Source: Kosakonia sp. BYX6
Lineage (GTDB): Bacteria; Pseudomonadota; Gammaproteobacteria; Enterobacterales; Enterobacteriaceae
Reading direction: 5' to 3'
Assembly (NCBI RefSeq): GCF_038449125.1
Contig: NZ_CP151800.1
Coordinates: 3,134,406 to 3,198,405 of the forward strand
DNA: 64,000 bases
The position numbers and the translations under genes are program-made. The notes beneath the pieces are model-generated. The model was given only the letters and a program-made list of their open reading frames with translations. It was not told where the DNA came from and searched no databases. Shown in pieces: positions 8,223 to 17,256 of this stretch. Numbering within the stretch: the stretch's first letter is position 1; the number at the start of each line of letters is the position of its first letter.

Positions 8223-10589
8223 ATGAAAACCCTGAAGAACTGGACGTTACAAAAACAGACCGCTCACCATGTTGAGCTGCTGGTGGACGGGCAACATACG
8301 CTGTGCCTGTATGTACTGGAAGAGAACCTGTTCCGCGTGCTGCTCAAACGTAAAGGCGAGCTGGCGCTGGACAGAACATGGAGCATTGCCCCGAAAGAAG
8401 ATGTGCCGTGGGAAGGCCGCTCGCGTGAGGATTTGTCGGGCTTTAGCCTGCCGAAATGGTCACTGAGCCAGCAGCAGGAAACGCTGACGCTAGAGAGCGA
8501 AAAACTGCGCGTGACCGTGCACCAACCGCTGTGGCTGGAGTGGCATTACCGCGATGAAGCCGGTGCCTGGCAGTGGCTGGCGAGCGATCGCCCCACCAGC
8601 GCGTATCTGATTAACGCGCACGGCGACGGCGTGGCGCACTATCTGAGCCGTAAAAAAGAGGAGCGATTTTACGGTCTCGGCGAGAAAGCAGGCAACCTGC
8701 AGCGCACCGGCCAGCGCTATGAAATGCGCAACCTGGACGCGATGGGGTATAACGCGGTGAGCACCGATCCGCTGTACAAACACATTCCGTTTACCCTTAC
8801 CCACCGCGACGATATCAGCTACGGCCTGTTTTACGACAACCTCAGCAGTTGCTGGTTGGATCTGGGTAATGAAATCGACAACTACCATACGGCGTATCGC
8901 CGCTGGCAGGCGGAAGCCGGTGATATTGATTACTACATGTTTACCGGCGCGCGGGCGTTGGATGTCACCAAAGCATTTGTCCGGCTGACCGGTAAAACCC
9001 TGTTCGGGCCGAAATGGAGCCTCGGTTACAGCGGTTCAACAATGCACTACACCGATGCGCCGGATGCGCAAAACCAGCTAATGAACTTTATTCGCCTGTG
9101 CGAAGAACACGCGATTCCGTGCGATTCGTTCCAGCTTTCTTCCGGCTACACCTCGATTAATGGCAAGCGCTATGTCTTTAACTGGAATGACGACAAAGTG
9201 CCGCAGCCAAAAGTGATGAGCCAGGCGTTCCACGATGCCGGACTGAGACTGGCGGCGAATATCAAACCGTGCCTGTTGCAGGATCACCCGCGCTATGACG
9301 AAGTGGCGGAAAGAGGCCTGTTTATTCGCGATTCCGAAACCGATGCGCCGGAGCGCTCCAGCTTCTGGGACGATGAAGGTTCGAACCTTGATTTCACCAA
9401 CCCACAGACCATCGCCTGGTGGCAGGAAGGCGTGACGACGCAGTTACTGGAGATGGGCATCGACGCCACCTGGAATGACAATAACGAGTTTGAAGTGTGG
9501 GACGGCGAAGCCCGCTGCCAGGGTTTTGGTCGTGAAATCGCTATTAAACATATTCGCCCGGTGATGCCGCTGTTGATGATGCGCGCCTCAATGGAAGCGC
9601 AGCAGCGTTTCGCACCGCAAAAACGCCCGTACCTGATTTCCCGTTCCGGCTGCGCCGGGATGCAGCGTTATGTGCAGACATGGAGCGGCGATAACCGCAC
9701 CAACTGGGACACGTTGCGCTACAACACACGGATGGGCGTGGGGATGAGCCTGTCCGGTTTGTATAACGTTGGGCATGATGTCGGCGGTTTTTCCGGCGAT
9801 AAACCGGATGCCGAATTGTTTGTGCGCTGGGTACAAAACGGCGTAATGCATCCGCGTTTTACCATTCACTCGTGGAATGATGATCAGACCGTCAATGAGC
9901 CGTGGATGTACCCGGCCATTACGCCGCTGATCCGCAGCGCCATTGAACTGCGCTATCGTCTGCTGCCCTATCTTTATACGCTGTTGTGGCAGGCACATGC
10001 CGATGATGAGCCGATGTTGCGCCCGACCTTCCTCGATCATGAGCACGATGCGCAGACGTTTGAAGAGTGTGACGATTTCCTGCTTGGCCGCGATATGCTG
10101 GTCGCCAGCGTAGTCGAACCAGGCCAGCGCGAGCGTCGCGTCTGGCTGCCGGCCAACGATAGCGGCTGGTACGATTTTTATTCCGGCGCCTGGTACGCGC
10201 CAGGCCAGTGGATCACGCTGAATGCACCGCTGGAAACACTGCCGCTGCTGGTGCGCGCGGGCGCAGGTTTGCCGTTAAGCGAACGCATTACCCATGTCGA
10301 TGCAAAAGCGGATACTAGCCGAGAATTACAGCTATTCCCGATAAAAGGCGCAGGCCGCACCCACGGTTTGCTGTTCGAGGATGACGGTGAAAGCTGGGGA
10401 TATAAAGACGGAAACGCGCTGTGGCTGGCGTGGGAAATGGTGTGCACGGGCAGAACGATTGATGTGCAGATCAACACCCGCGGCGATTATCGCCCGGCAT
10501 GGAAAGCGTTGAAAGTGACGTTGCCCGTCGGCGAAAAACGCCAGTTGTTGATCAATGGCGTGGCGGCGCAGGAGTGGGTGTTGAGGTAA
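8223..10589 (+). CDS. GH31 family alpha-glycosidase
   Basis: Cytosolic retaining alpha-glycosidase of about 788 residues, GH31 family (alpha-glucosidase / alpha-xylosidase). There is an N-terminal beta-sandwich, then a catalytic barrel with nucleophile Asp419 (WNDNNE, bases 9471-9488) and acid/base Asp490 (WSGDNRTNWD, from base 9681). No signal peptide. Start at 8223 (MKTLKNW) is preferred; an in-frame ATG at 8214 and a TTG at 8208 are alternatives, and translation is likely coupled to the transporter stop at 8205-8207. Substrate (alpha-glucoside versus alpha-xyloside or other) cannot be read from the sequence. There is no kinase or PTS gene beside it, so the cleaved sugars would enter metabolism through general kinases. 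Confidence 0.9.
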   Translation: MKTLKNWTLQKQTAHHVELLVDGQHTLCLYVLEENLFRVLLKRKGELALDRTWSIAPKEDVPWEGRSREDLSGFSLPKWSLSQQQETLTLESEKLRVTVHQPLWLEWHYRDEAGAWQWLASDRPTSAYLINAHGDGVAHYLSRKKEERFYGLGEKAGNLQRTGQRYEMRNLDAMGYNAVSTDPLYKHIPFTLTHRDDISYGLFYDNLSSCWLDLGNEIDNYHTAYRRWQAEAGDIDYYMFTGARALDVTKAFVRLTGKTLFGPKWSLGYSGSTMHYTDAPDAQNQLMNFIRLCEEHAIPCDSFQLSSGYTSINGKRYVFNWNDDKVPQPKVMSQAFHDAGLRLAANIKPCLLQDHPRYDEVAERGLFIRDSETDAPERSSFWDDEGSNLDFTNPQTIAWWQEGVTTQLLEMGIDATWNDNNEFEVWDGEARCQGFGREIAIKHIRPVMPLLMMRASMEAQQRFAPQKRPYLISRSGCAGMQRYVQTWSGDNRTNWDTLRYNTRMGVGMSLSGLYNVGHDVGGFSGDKPDAELFVRWVQNGVMHPRFTIHSWNDDQTVNEPWMYPAITPLIRSAIELRYRLLPYLYTLLWQAHADDEPMLRPTFLDHEHDAQTFEECDDFLLGRDMLVASVVEPGQRERRVWLPANDSGWYDFYSGAWYAPGQWITLNAPLETLPLLVRAGAGLPLSERITHVDAKADTSRELQLFPIKGAGRTHGLLFEDDGESWGYKDGNALWLAWEMVCTGRTIDVQINTRGDYRPAWKALKVTLPVGEKRQLLINGVAAQEWVLR

Positions 10590-10593
10590 AAAA

Positions 10594-10627
10594 TGCCGGA
10601 TGGCGGCTGCGCCTTATCCGGCCTACG
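10594..10627. repeat. REP element
   Basis: REP palindrome (TGCCGGATGGCGGC, then GCCTTATCCGGCCTACG) just after the GH31 stop, marking the end of the cassette 1 transcript. Confidence 0.8.
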
Positions 10628-10650
10628 TTTCATTCATCATTTACCTCAGT

Positions 10651-10692
10651 ATTTCGCGTTGCAGGAAGGCAGCAAACCTGCAACGTGAAAGA
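10651..10692. repeat. Short ERIC-like element without the core
   Basis: A perfect 9-bp inverted repeat, CGTTGCAGG (10657-10665) and CCTGCAACG (10677-10685), with an 11-base loop. The left side resembles the left end of ERIC elements (TTGCAGGAAGGC) and the right side their right end, but the central ERIC core is missing. It lies between the convergent GH31 and ybiT genes and may act as a 3' hairpin for either. Confidence 0.5.
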
Positions 10693-10703
10693 CGACGGTA
10701 AAT

Positions 10704-12296
10704 TTACTCGATGCCCTGGCTACGCAGATAATCTTCGTAATTGCCTGAGAAATCGACCACGCGTTGCGGCGTAATCTCAATCACACGCGTTGCCAACGAG
10801 CTGACAAACTCGCGGTCGTGAGAAACGAAAATCAACGTGCCTTGATACATCTCCAGCGCCATGTTCAGCGATTCGATAGATTCCATATCAAGGTGGTTGG
10901 TCGGTTCGTCCATTACCAGGATATTCGGTTTATCCATCATTAACTTGCCGAACAGCATACGGCCTTTCTCACCACCGGAAAGCACCTTCGCTGGCTTTTT
11001 GATATCGTCCTGGCTGAACAGCAAACGCCCGAGGATGCTGCGCACCGCTTGCTCGTCGTCGTTTTCCTGTTTCCACTGACTCATCCACTCGAACACCGTC
11101 AGATCGTTATCGAAATCGGCAGCGTGATCCTGCGCGTAATAACCAATGTGGGCGTTTTCCGACCACTTAACCGTGCCGTGATCCGCAGCCAACTCACCCA
11201 CCAGTGTTTTCAGCAGCGTGGTTTTGCCCACGCCGTTGGTCCCAAGAATGGCAACTTTTTCGCCGACTTCCAGCAGCAGGTCGACGTTTTTAAACAGCGG
11301 GCCGTTATCAAAACCTTTGGTGAGTTGCTGCACTTCCAGCGCGTTACGGAACAGTTTCTTGTCCTGCTCGAAACGGATAAACGGGTTCTGACGGCTGGAG
11401 GCTTTCACTTCATCAAGCTTGATCTTGTCGATCTGACGAGCGCGAGAGGTTGCCTGGCGGGATTTCGAGGCATTCGCACTAAAGCGGCTGACGAAGGATT
11501 GCAGTTCGGCGATTTGCGCTTTCTTCTTGGCATTATCTGCCAGCAGACGTTCACGTACCTGCGTTGCCGCCGTCATGTATTCGTCGTAGTTGCCCGGATA
11601 CACGCGCAGCTCGCCGTAGTCGAGATCCGCCATGTGGGTGCAAACCATGTTCAGGAAGTGACGGTCGTGCGAAATGATGATCATGGTGCTGTCACGCTCG
11701 TTCAGCACCTGCTCCAGCCAGCGAATGGTATCGATGTCCAGGTTGTTGGTCGGTTCATCGAGCAACAGGATGTCCGGGTTGGCGAACAGCGCCTGCGCCA
11801 GCAGCACACGTAATTTCCAGCCGGGTGCGACTTCGCTCATCGGGCCGTAATGTTGCTCAACCGGAATACCGACGCCGAGCAGCAGTTCGCCCGCGCGCGC
11901 TTCTGCGGAGTAACCGTCCATTTCGCCATAGAGCACTTCAAGATCGGCGACTTTGTAGCCATCGTCTTCACTCATTTCCGCCAGGCCGTAAATGCGGTCG
12001 CGTTCCTGTTTCACTTCCCACAGTTCCGCGTGGCCCATGATCACCGTGTCGAGCACGCTGAACTCTTCAAAGGCGAACTGATCCTGGCGCAGCTTACCGA
12101 TGCGTTCGTTCGGATCGAGTGAAACGTTACCCAGCGTCGGCTCTAAATCGCCGCCGAGGATTTTCATAAAGGTGGATTTGCCGCTCCCGTTAGCGCCGAT
12201 CAGGCCGTAACGGTTGCCGCCGCCAAATTTGACGGAAATGTTTTCAAACAGCGGCTTGCTGCCGAACTGCATGGTGACGTTGCTGGTGACTAACAC
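10704..12296 (-). CDS. ybiT: ABC-F family ATPase YbiT
   Basis: Soluble ABC-F protein of 530 residues, the exact length of E. coli YbiT and nearly identical where remembered. Two ABC domains are joined by a linker and have no membrane segments. Walker A motifs are GANGSGKST (domain 1) and GTNGVGKTT (domain 2), each followed by an LSGGEKGR- or APGWKLR-type signature and [10 protein letters not shown] / [10 protein letters not shown] Walker B motifs. ABC-F proteins bind the ribosomal E site and modulate translation; YbiT's exact role is open. Transcribed toward the GH31 cassette. Confidence 0.96.
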   Translation of the reverse strand: MLVTSNVTMQFGSKPLFENISVKFGGGNRYGLIGANGSGKSTFMKILGGDLEPTLGNVSLDPNERIGKLRQDQFAFEEFSVLDTVIMGHAELWEVKQERDRIYGLAEMSEDDGYKVADLEVLYGEMDGYSAEARAGELLLGVGIPVEQHYGPMSEVAPGWKLRVLLAQALFANPDILLLDEPTNNLDIDTIRWLEQVLNERDSTMIIISHDRHFLNMVCTHMADLDYGELRVYPGNYDEYMTAATQVRERLLADNAKKKAQIAELQSFVSRFSANASKSRQATSRARQIDKIKLDEVKASSRQNPFIRFEQDKKLFRNALEVQQLTKGFDNGPLFKNVDLLLEVGEKVAILGTNGVGKTTLLKTLVGELAADHGTVKWSENAHIGYYAQDHAADFDNDLTVFEWMSQWKQENDDEQAVRSILGRLLFSQDDIKKPAKVLSGGEKGRMLFGKLMMDKPNILVMDEPTNHLDMESIESLNMALEMYQGTLIFVSHDREFVSSLATRVIEITPQRVVDFSGNYEDYLRSQGIE

Positions 12297-12505
12297 GGAG
12301 ATATCCTGAAATATGTGACAAACGCCATATTATGCCACAATTCCGAATTAGATGCCCGCCCGCTGTCAGGCCGCTAAACTACAGCAAAAGGGGAAAAAAG
12401 TGTGATTTCGTAAACATCCGAATTCCCCTGGACGGTGGAATGCACATATAATGCGCTTCCTGCATTCTCAACCCAACGGCCAGTGTGGCAATAATCTCGC
12501 ACAAC

Positions 12506-13426
12506 ATGAATATGAAATTAATGACTCTTTTCGCGGCGGCCTTTGCTGTCGTGGGATTTTGCAATAGCGCGTCTGCTGTTACTTATCCGCTGCCGACCGA
12601 TGGCAGCCGTCTGATTGGCCAGAACCAGGTCGTCACTATTCCTGAAGGCAATAACCAACCACTGGAATATTTTGCGGCTGAATACCAGATGGGTCTGTCC
12701 AACATGCTGGAAGCAAACCCGGGCATTGACGCCTACTTGCCGAAAGGCGGCACTGTGATGAACGTTCCGCAGCAGTTGATTCTGCCGGACACCGTTCACG
12801 AAGGGATTGTGATCAACAGTGCCGAGATGCGTCTCTACTACTACCCGAAAGGCACTAACACCGTCATCGTGTTACCGATCGGTATCGGTCAGTTGGGCAA
12901 AGATACGCCGATTGCCTGGACCACCAAAGTCGAACGTAAGAAAGCCGGCCCGACCTGGACGCCGACGGCAAAAATGCATGCTGAATACGTTGCGATGGGT
13001 CAACCACTGCCGCCTGTTGTTCCGGCAGGCCCGGATAACCCGATGGGTCTGTACGCGCTTTACATTGGTCGCCTGTATGCGATTCACGGCACCAATGCCA
13101 ACTTCGGTATCGGCCTGCGTGTAAGCCACGGTTGTGTGCGTCTGCGTAACGACGACATCAAATTCCTGTTCGACAATGTGCCGGTCGGTACGCGCGTACA
13201 GTTTATTGATGAGCCGGTAAAAGCGACCACCGAACCGGATGGCAGCCGTTACATTGAGGTTCATAACCCGCTGTCCACCACCGAAGCACAGTTCACCGGC
13301 GGCGAAATCGTGCCGATCGCGTTGACCAAAGCGGTGCAAACAGTGACGAACCAGTCTGATGTGGATTCGAACGTTGTCGACCAGGCGGTGCAGAACCGTT
13401 CAGGTATGCCGGTACGTTTGAACTGA
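12506..13426 (+). CDS. ldtB: L,D-transpeptidase LdtB (YbiS)
   Basis: Periplasmic L,D-transpeptidase of 306 residues that links Braun lipoprotein (Lpp) to meso-diaminopimelate of peptidoglycan. The signal peptide is about residues 1-24 (ends SASA before VTYPLP). A LysM-like segment follows, then the YkuD catalytic domain with the SHGCVRLRN signature; catalytic Cys210 is at bases 13133-13135. ATG 12506 (MNMKLMTLF) matches the E. coli start; an in-frame upstream start at 12485 is not conserved. Monocistronic, divergent from ybiT, and ended by a strong bidirectional terminator. Confidence 0.96.
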   Translation: MNMKLMTLFAAAFAVVGFCNSASAVTYPLPTDGSRLIGQNQVVTIPEGNNQPLEYFAAEYQMGLSNMLEANPGIDAYLPKGGTVMNVPQQLILPDTVHEGIVINSAEMRLYYYPKGTNTVIVLPIGIGQLGKDTPIAWTTKVERKKAGPTWTPTAKMHAEYVAMGQPLPPVVPAGPDNPMGLYALYIGRLYAIHGTNANFGIGLRVSHGCVRLRNDDIKFLFDNVPVGTRVQFIDEPVKATTEPDGSRYIEVHNPLSTTEAQFTGGEIVPIALTKAVQTVTNQSDVDSNVVDQAVQNRSGMPVRLN

Positions 13427-13458
13427 TCTGAGGTTTGATTGGCCGGTTGTTTAATTGA

Positions 13459-13538
13459 CCGATAACGCTACGCTTATCGGGCCTACAACCAGGCCGACTA
13501 AACCATAAGCTGGATAAGGCGTCAGCCACCATCCGGCA
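13459..13538. repeat. REP pair downstream of ldtB
   Basis: Two REP-like palindromes, one at about 13459-13489 (GCTTATCGGGCCTAC) and one at about 13511-13538 (TGGATAAGGCG to CCATCCGGCA), in opposite orientation, forming a small BIME before the terminator. Confidence 0.7.
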
Positions 13539-13540
13539 GA

Positions 13541-13570
13541 AAAAAAACGGAGCGAATGCTCCGTTTTTTT
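13541..13570. terminator. Bidirectional terminator between ldtB and the gntR operon
   Basis: Stem AACGGAGC / GCTCCGTT with loop GAAT, flanked by seven A on the left and seven T on the right, so it can serve ldtB (rightward) and the GntR operon (leftward). The GntR stop codon lies inside the T run. Confidence 0.9.
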
Positions 13571-14285
13571 ATCCGTTATTGACCACAATAATGCCGCCAT
13601 GATCGTAACGGTAATGGCAGTGCGCATACTCCAGCGGCGTGCCGTCTTCCAGATAGATAACCTGCTCTACTTCCAGCACCGGATCGGTCTCTTCGCAGTT
13701 CAAATATTGCTTATCTTCTGCCCACGGCTTCAGCGCACGAACAATGCGGTACGACCCCATAATTTTCAGCGCCAGTTCTTCCTGCACGTAACGAAACACC
13801 GAGCTTTCCAGATGCGCGCGGTTTAACCCCGGCACCAGGTTCACCGGCATCAGCGTGAATTCCAGCGACATCGGCTCCCCTTCAAGCAAACGCAAGCGGA
13901 TAAAGTCATACACCGGCTCGTCCGGGCCAACCAGCAACGAAGCCTGCTCTTTTTCCGTGGGGAAACGCAACTCAAAACGGATGATTTTACTGGTGACTTC
14001 GCCGACATTTTCCCAGGTTTTGGTCGCGCCAAAATAGTCGCTTCCGGGCAAATCCCAGCGAGACAGTTGCAGGAAGTTTTTACGGATAAACGTGCCCTGC
14101 CCCTGGCGGGTGTAAACCAGCCCTTCGACAATCAGCTGGCGCATGGCCTGTTGGATGGTCATCCTGCTGGTATTGAACTCCGCTGCCAGCGCAAACTGGT
14201 CCGGCAGCGGGGCACTGGCAGCATACTGCTGGCTGAGGATGCGCCGTTTAATTTCACGCGCAATAGTAATGTATTTTGCCGCCAT
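13569..14285 (-). CDS. GntR/HutC-family regulator of the lone-EIIC operon
   Basis: 238-residue regulator. The N-terminal winged helix is GntR type (FNTSRMTIQQAMRQLIVEG), and the C-terminal UTRA effector domain is of the HutC subfamily. The open frame runs on to 14522, but that part overlaps the EIIC gene; ATG 14285 (MAAKYITIAREIKRR) has GGGACGGG upstream and the usual family N-terminus. It is the third gene of the leftward operon, 17 bases after the EIIC stop, and the probable ligand is a phosphorylated beta-glucoside. The twin TGACTAGTCA palindromes upstream of the operon are its likely operators. Confidence 0.88.
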   Translation of the reverse strand: MAAKYITIAREIKRRILSQQYAASAPLPDQFALAAEFNTSRMTIQQAMRQLIVEGLVYTRQGQGTFIRKNFLQLSRWDLPGSDYFGATKTWENVGEVTSKIIRFELRFPTEKEQASLLVGPDEPVYDFIRLRLLEGEPMSLEFTLMPVNLVPGLNRAHLESSVFRYVQEELALKIMGSYRIVRALKPWAEDKQYLNCEETDPVLEVEQVIYLEDGTPLEYAHCHYRYDHGGIIVVNNG

Positions 14286-14302
14286 AGCCCGTCCCGGTCG
14301 CT

Positions 14303-15622
14303 TTAGTCTATCCCATTGTTTTTTAAGGCCACTCGCTCGGCAATCTTGAGGAAAGGCAGGTAGAAGAATACACCAAAGATGATGATTATCAACTGAACCA
14401 CCACCGCCCGCCAGTCGCCTGCCGTTGCCAGCCAGGCGCTTAAAATCGGCGGCGTTGTCCACGGGATCATCACCACGCAGCGCGACATCCAGCCAAGTGT
14501 CGTACAGAGCCAGGCAAACCAAATACCGAGCGCGGGCAGCAGCACAAAGGGGATCATCAACGGCAGGTTGAAAACAATCGGCAGACCGAAAATCACCGGT
14601 TCGTTAATGTTAAACAGCCCCGGCGAAATGGCGAGCCGCGCGACCTGCTTCGCCGATTGCTGTTTAGCGAAGATAAAGATAGCAAGCAGCAGAGAAATGG
14701 TGCTGCCGGTACCGCCAATCATGCCGAAGGTCGGCACAAAAATGCTGTTAATGATATGGGGGATCGGCTGCCCGTTGGCAAACGCCAGCATGTTCTCGTT
14801 GGTGTTGATCAACAGCAGCGGTTCGAGGATCACGCCATTCACCACCGTCTGGTGAATACCCAGCGTAAACAGGAAGTTACCAAAGCTGTAAATAAACAGC
14901 GTGCCCGGCAAGCTGGTGTTGATCTGGCGCAACGGCTGCTGGATAAGCGTGGTGATCAGGTGGATCAAGTCGGTATGCAGCAGGTTCGCCAGCAGCGCCG
15001 CCACAATGGCGAACAAGGAGAGCGTAATAATCGTGGGGATCAGCGCCGAGAAAGATTTCCCCACCGCCGAGGGCACATTATCCCCCAGCGAAATGTTGAA
15101 TTTCTTCACGCTCGACACGCGAATAAACAGCTCGGTCGAGAGTAATCCGATAATCACCCCGGCAAAAATCCCGGTTGAACCGATATTGATAAATGACAGC
15201 ATCTGGCCGACGGTGACGGCGGTTTTACCGCCGACCGGCACCACATCCAACTGCATCGGCATCATGATAATAAAGCTGGACAGCGCGATGACCACCGCCG
15301 AAACCGGGTTGTCGAAGTTCTTATTGCGCGCCAGCGACCAGGCGGTCATTGGCGCAATCAATAAGGCGGCGATATTCAACGTGCCATTAATCACCGCTTC
15401 GCCCCACACCTTAAAACGCGCCAGCGTTTCCCCTTCAAACACCCAAGGGAAGATAACGTTATTGATCAGCACAGCCAGCCCGGCGAGGATAAAAATCGGC
15501 ATCACAGCGGCGAAAGCATCGCGCAGCGATCGCAGATGCACCTGGTTCGCCAGGCGGGCGGAGAATTCAACGAACTTATCGACGAATGACTGCATATTCG
15601 GCGTGATTTTAGTCTCAGACAT
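14303..15622 (-). CDS. PTS lactose/cellobiose-type EIIC component without EIIA/EIIB
   Basis: 439-residue inner-membrane sugar-translocating subunit of the lactose/cellobiose (Lac) PTS family, like ChbC/CelB, with about 10 hydrophobic segments and the conserved GLFNINEPVIFGLPIVFNP-like signature (NINEPVIFG). No EIIA or EIIB domain is fused to it and no such gene lies in the neighbourhood, so it must borrow phosphoryl carriers from elsewhere in the genome, for example chitobiose PTS ChbA/ChbB. Start supported by GGGGACAG upstream. It is cotranscribed with the upstream 6-phospho-beta-glucosidase, which indicates a beta-glucoside substrate. Confidence 0.9.
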   Translation of the reverse strand: MSETKITPNMQSFVDKFVEFSARLANQVHLRSLRDAFAAVMPIFILAGLAVLINNVIFPWVFEGETLARFKVWGEAVINGTLNIAALLIAPMTAWSLARNKNFDNPVSAVVIALSSFIIMMPMQLDVVPVGGKTAVTVGQMLSFINIGSTGIFAGVIIGLLSTELFIRVSSVKKFNISLGDNVPSAVGKSFSALIPTIITLSLFAIVAALLANLLHTDLIHLITTLIQQPLRQINTSLPGTLFIYSFGNFLFTLGIHQTVVNGVILEPLLLINTNENMLAFANGQPIPHIINSIFVPTFGMIGGTGSTISLLLAIFIFAKQQSAKQVARLAISPGLFNINEPVIFGLPIVFNLPLMIPFVLLPALGIWFAWLCTTLGWMSRCVVMIPWTTPPILSAWLATAGDWRAVVVQLIIIIFGVFFYLPFLKIAERVALKNNGID

Positions 15623-15643
15623 TGCGCTGTCCCCTAAGTGGCT

Positions 15644-17020
15644 TTACATGTCGCGCCCGTTGCTGCGTATCACTTGTTGCAGCCAGCGATAGCTCTTTTT
15701 CGGTACGCGTTTCATATCTTTCAGGTCGTGGTTTTCCCGGTTCACATACACCACGCCGTAGCGTTTACGCATATCGCCCTGCGAACTAAGAATGTCGATC
15801 AACCCCCAGCCGAGGTAGCCGATTACCTGCGCGCCGTCTTCAAAAATGGCGTCCTGCATCGCCTGAATATGGTCGCGGTGATAAGCGATGCGATACTCGT
15901 CATCCACCGGGTTTACGCCGTCCCACTCTTCAATTACACCGATACCGTTTTCAATCGGGAACACCGGCAAACGCCAGTCGTTGTAATAGCGGGTAATGAT
16001 GGCGCGAAAACCGAGCGGATCGATTTGCCAGCCCCATTCGGTGGCTTCCAAATACGGGTTGGCTTTATCGCCCTGTTGCAGGTAGTAATTGACCGGGGTG
16101 TCGGGTGAGATGGCGTCGCTGTCCAGCGTTTTGCTCGCATAATAGCTGAATGCCATAAAGTCGTTTTTCACCCGTGCAATCTGCGCCAGATCGTCCTCGC
16201 GATAAATATCGCGGAACCCTTCTCTGTCCACCACCGCCAGCACTTCCGGGCTGTAGCCCTGCCCGGCGTAAACGCGCAGTAAGTTTTGGTTGAGGAATTC
16301 GTCATATTGTGTGGCGCAAAACACATCGCGCGGTTTACAGGTCGCCGGGTAGATCAACTGGTGCGCCAGCATGCCGCCCATCAGTTGGCCGGGCTGCGTT
16401 TCGTGCAGATAATGCGTCAGCAGCACGTGCGACATCATCACGTGATGTTGAATTTGATACAGCTCGCGCAGGGTTTTCTCGCCGTTGAGATAACCGCCCA
16501 CCTGAAACGCGCCAGGCATGTGGTAAATATTCTGCTCATTGAAAGTCAGCCAGTACTTCACCCGGCTACCAAAGCAGTCGATCATCTTTTTGCCGTAACG
16601 CACAAAGGCATCTTGCACGTGACGGTCGGCGAAACCGTTGTACTGCTCGGCGAGTGCCAACGGCATATCGAAGTGATATAGACACACCATCGGTTCGATG
16701 CCGCGAGCCAGCAAATCATCAATAAAGCGGTCGTAAAAGGCGATGCCCTCTTCATTGAATTCGCCGTCGCCCTGTGGGCAAACGCGGCTCCAGGCAATCT
16801 GGAAGCGATAGCAGTTCATGCCCAGATCCTGCATCAGGTCAAAATCTTCGTGGTAACGGTGGTAAGAATCGGTGGCGACTTTCCAGTCGGAGGCGAATTC
16901 GCTGGCTTCGCGGATATCGTAAACCGACATCCCTTTTCCGCCCTCATTCCATGCACCTTCTGTCTGCATGCTGGATACGGAGTTTCCCCACAAAAATCCG
17001 GTCGGCAATGTTTTGCTCAT
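15644..17020 (-). CDS. 6-phospho-beta-glucosidase, GH1
   Basis: 458-residue cytosolic GH1 enzyme that hydrolyses the 6-phospho-beta-glucoside delivered by the downstream EIIC. The acid/base is in TFNEQN and the nucleophile in PIENGIG. N-terminal FLWGNSVSSMQTEGAW motif of the family. First gene of the leftward operon. ATG 17020 (MSKTLPTGF) is chosen for its ribosome site GGAG about 10 bases upstream; the longer frame to 17044 would start inside an operator palindrome. It differs clearly from the two GH1 genes of block 3 (for example EQN instead of EIN/ELN), so the three are not recent duplicates. Confidence 0.92.
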   Translation of the reverse strand: MSKTLPTGFLWGNSVSSMQTEGAWNEGGKGMSVYDIREASEFASDWKVATDSYHRYHEDFDLMQDLGMNCYRFQIAWSRVCPQGDGEFNEEGIAFYDRFIDDLLARGIEPMVCLYHFDMPLALAEQYNGFADRHVQDAFVRYGKKMIDCFGSRVKYWLTFNEQNIYHMPGAFQVGGYLNGEKTLRELYQIQHHVMMSHVLLTHYLHETQPGQLMGGMLAHQLIYPATCKPRDVFCATQYDEFLNQNLLRVYAGQGYSPEVLAVVDREGFRDIYREDDLAQIARVKNDFMAFSYYASKTLDSDAISPDTPVNYYLQQGDKANPYLEATEWGWQIDPLGFRAIITRYYNDWRLPVFPIENGIGVIEEWDGVNPVDDEYRIAYHRDHIQAMQDAIFEDGAQVIGYLGWGLIDILSSQGDMRKRYGVVYVNRENHDLKDMKRVPKKSYRWLQQVIRSNGRDM

Positions 17021-17032
17021 CTCGCTTTCTCC

Positions 17033-17068
17033 ATGACTAGTCATTTAGTGTATATGACTAGTCATATA
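17033..17068 (-). promoter_or_regulatory. Twin palindromic operators of the EIIC/6-P-beta-glucosidase operon
   Basis: Two copies of the perfect palindrome ATGACTAGTCAT, at 17033-17044 and 17054-17065. Their centres are 21 bp apart, two helical turns. The distal copy extends to an 18-bp perfect palindrome, TATATGACTAGTCATATA (17051-17068). They sit directly ahead of the ribosome-binding site. On the leftward strand a possible promoter reads TTGCCT, 17 bases, TATATG, so the sites would cover the -10 box and transcript start. Size and symmetry fit a GntR/HutC operator; assignment to the GntR at 13569-14285 is inference. Confidence 0.75.
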
Positions 17069-17147
17069 GCCAATGGCGAAAAATCAGGCAAAGAAAGGAG
17101 TGCGGTTTTGTGACGGTTTTCGAAAGATTTGTTGGGTAGGCCTGCCT

Positions 17148-17238
17148 GTAGGCCGGATAAGGCGCAGCCGCCATCCGGCGGTTTTTGCCCGCCGGCGCGA
17201 CGATCGCCGGATGGCGCTTAATGCTTATCCGGCCTACA
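17148..17238. repeat. BIME (paired REP elements)
   Basis: Two REP palindromes in inverted orientation, GTAGGCCGGATAAGGCG at the left and CTTATCCGGCCTAC at the right, with a middle CCGGCG/CGCCGG region. It separates the aldo-keto reductase from the GH1 operon promoter. Confidence 0.85.
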
Positions 17239-17256
17239 GGTTCGTGGGGAAATAAC

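Noticed and set aside
11049-11813. 254-codon plus-strand frame inside ybiT
   Set aside because: Antisense to the conserved ABC-F gene; composition follows its codon pattern.
13569-14522. GntR gene starting at 14522
   Set aside because: The first 79 codons overlap the EIIC gene and do not look like a GntR N-terminus; 14285 has a ribosome site.
14901-15692. 263-codon plus-strand frame over the EIIC gene
   Set aside because: Antisense shadow of a clear membrane protein gene.
17148-17238. Possible insertion-sequence end or CRISPR-like repeat
   Set aside because: It is a standard REP/BIME; there is no transposase, spacer series or target duplication.
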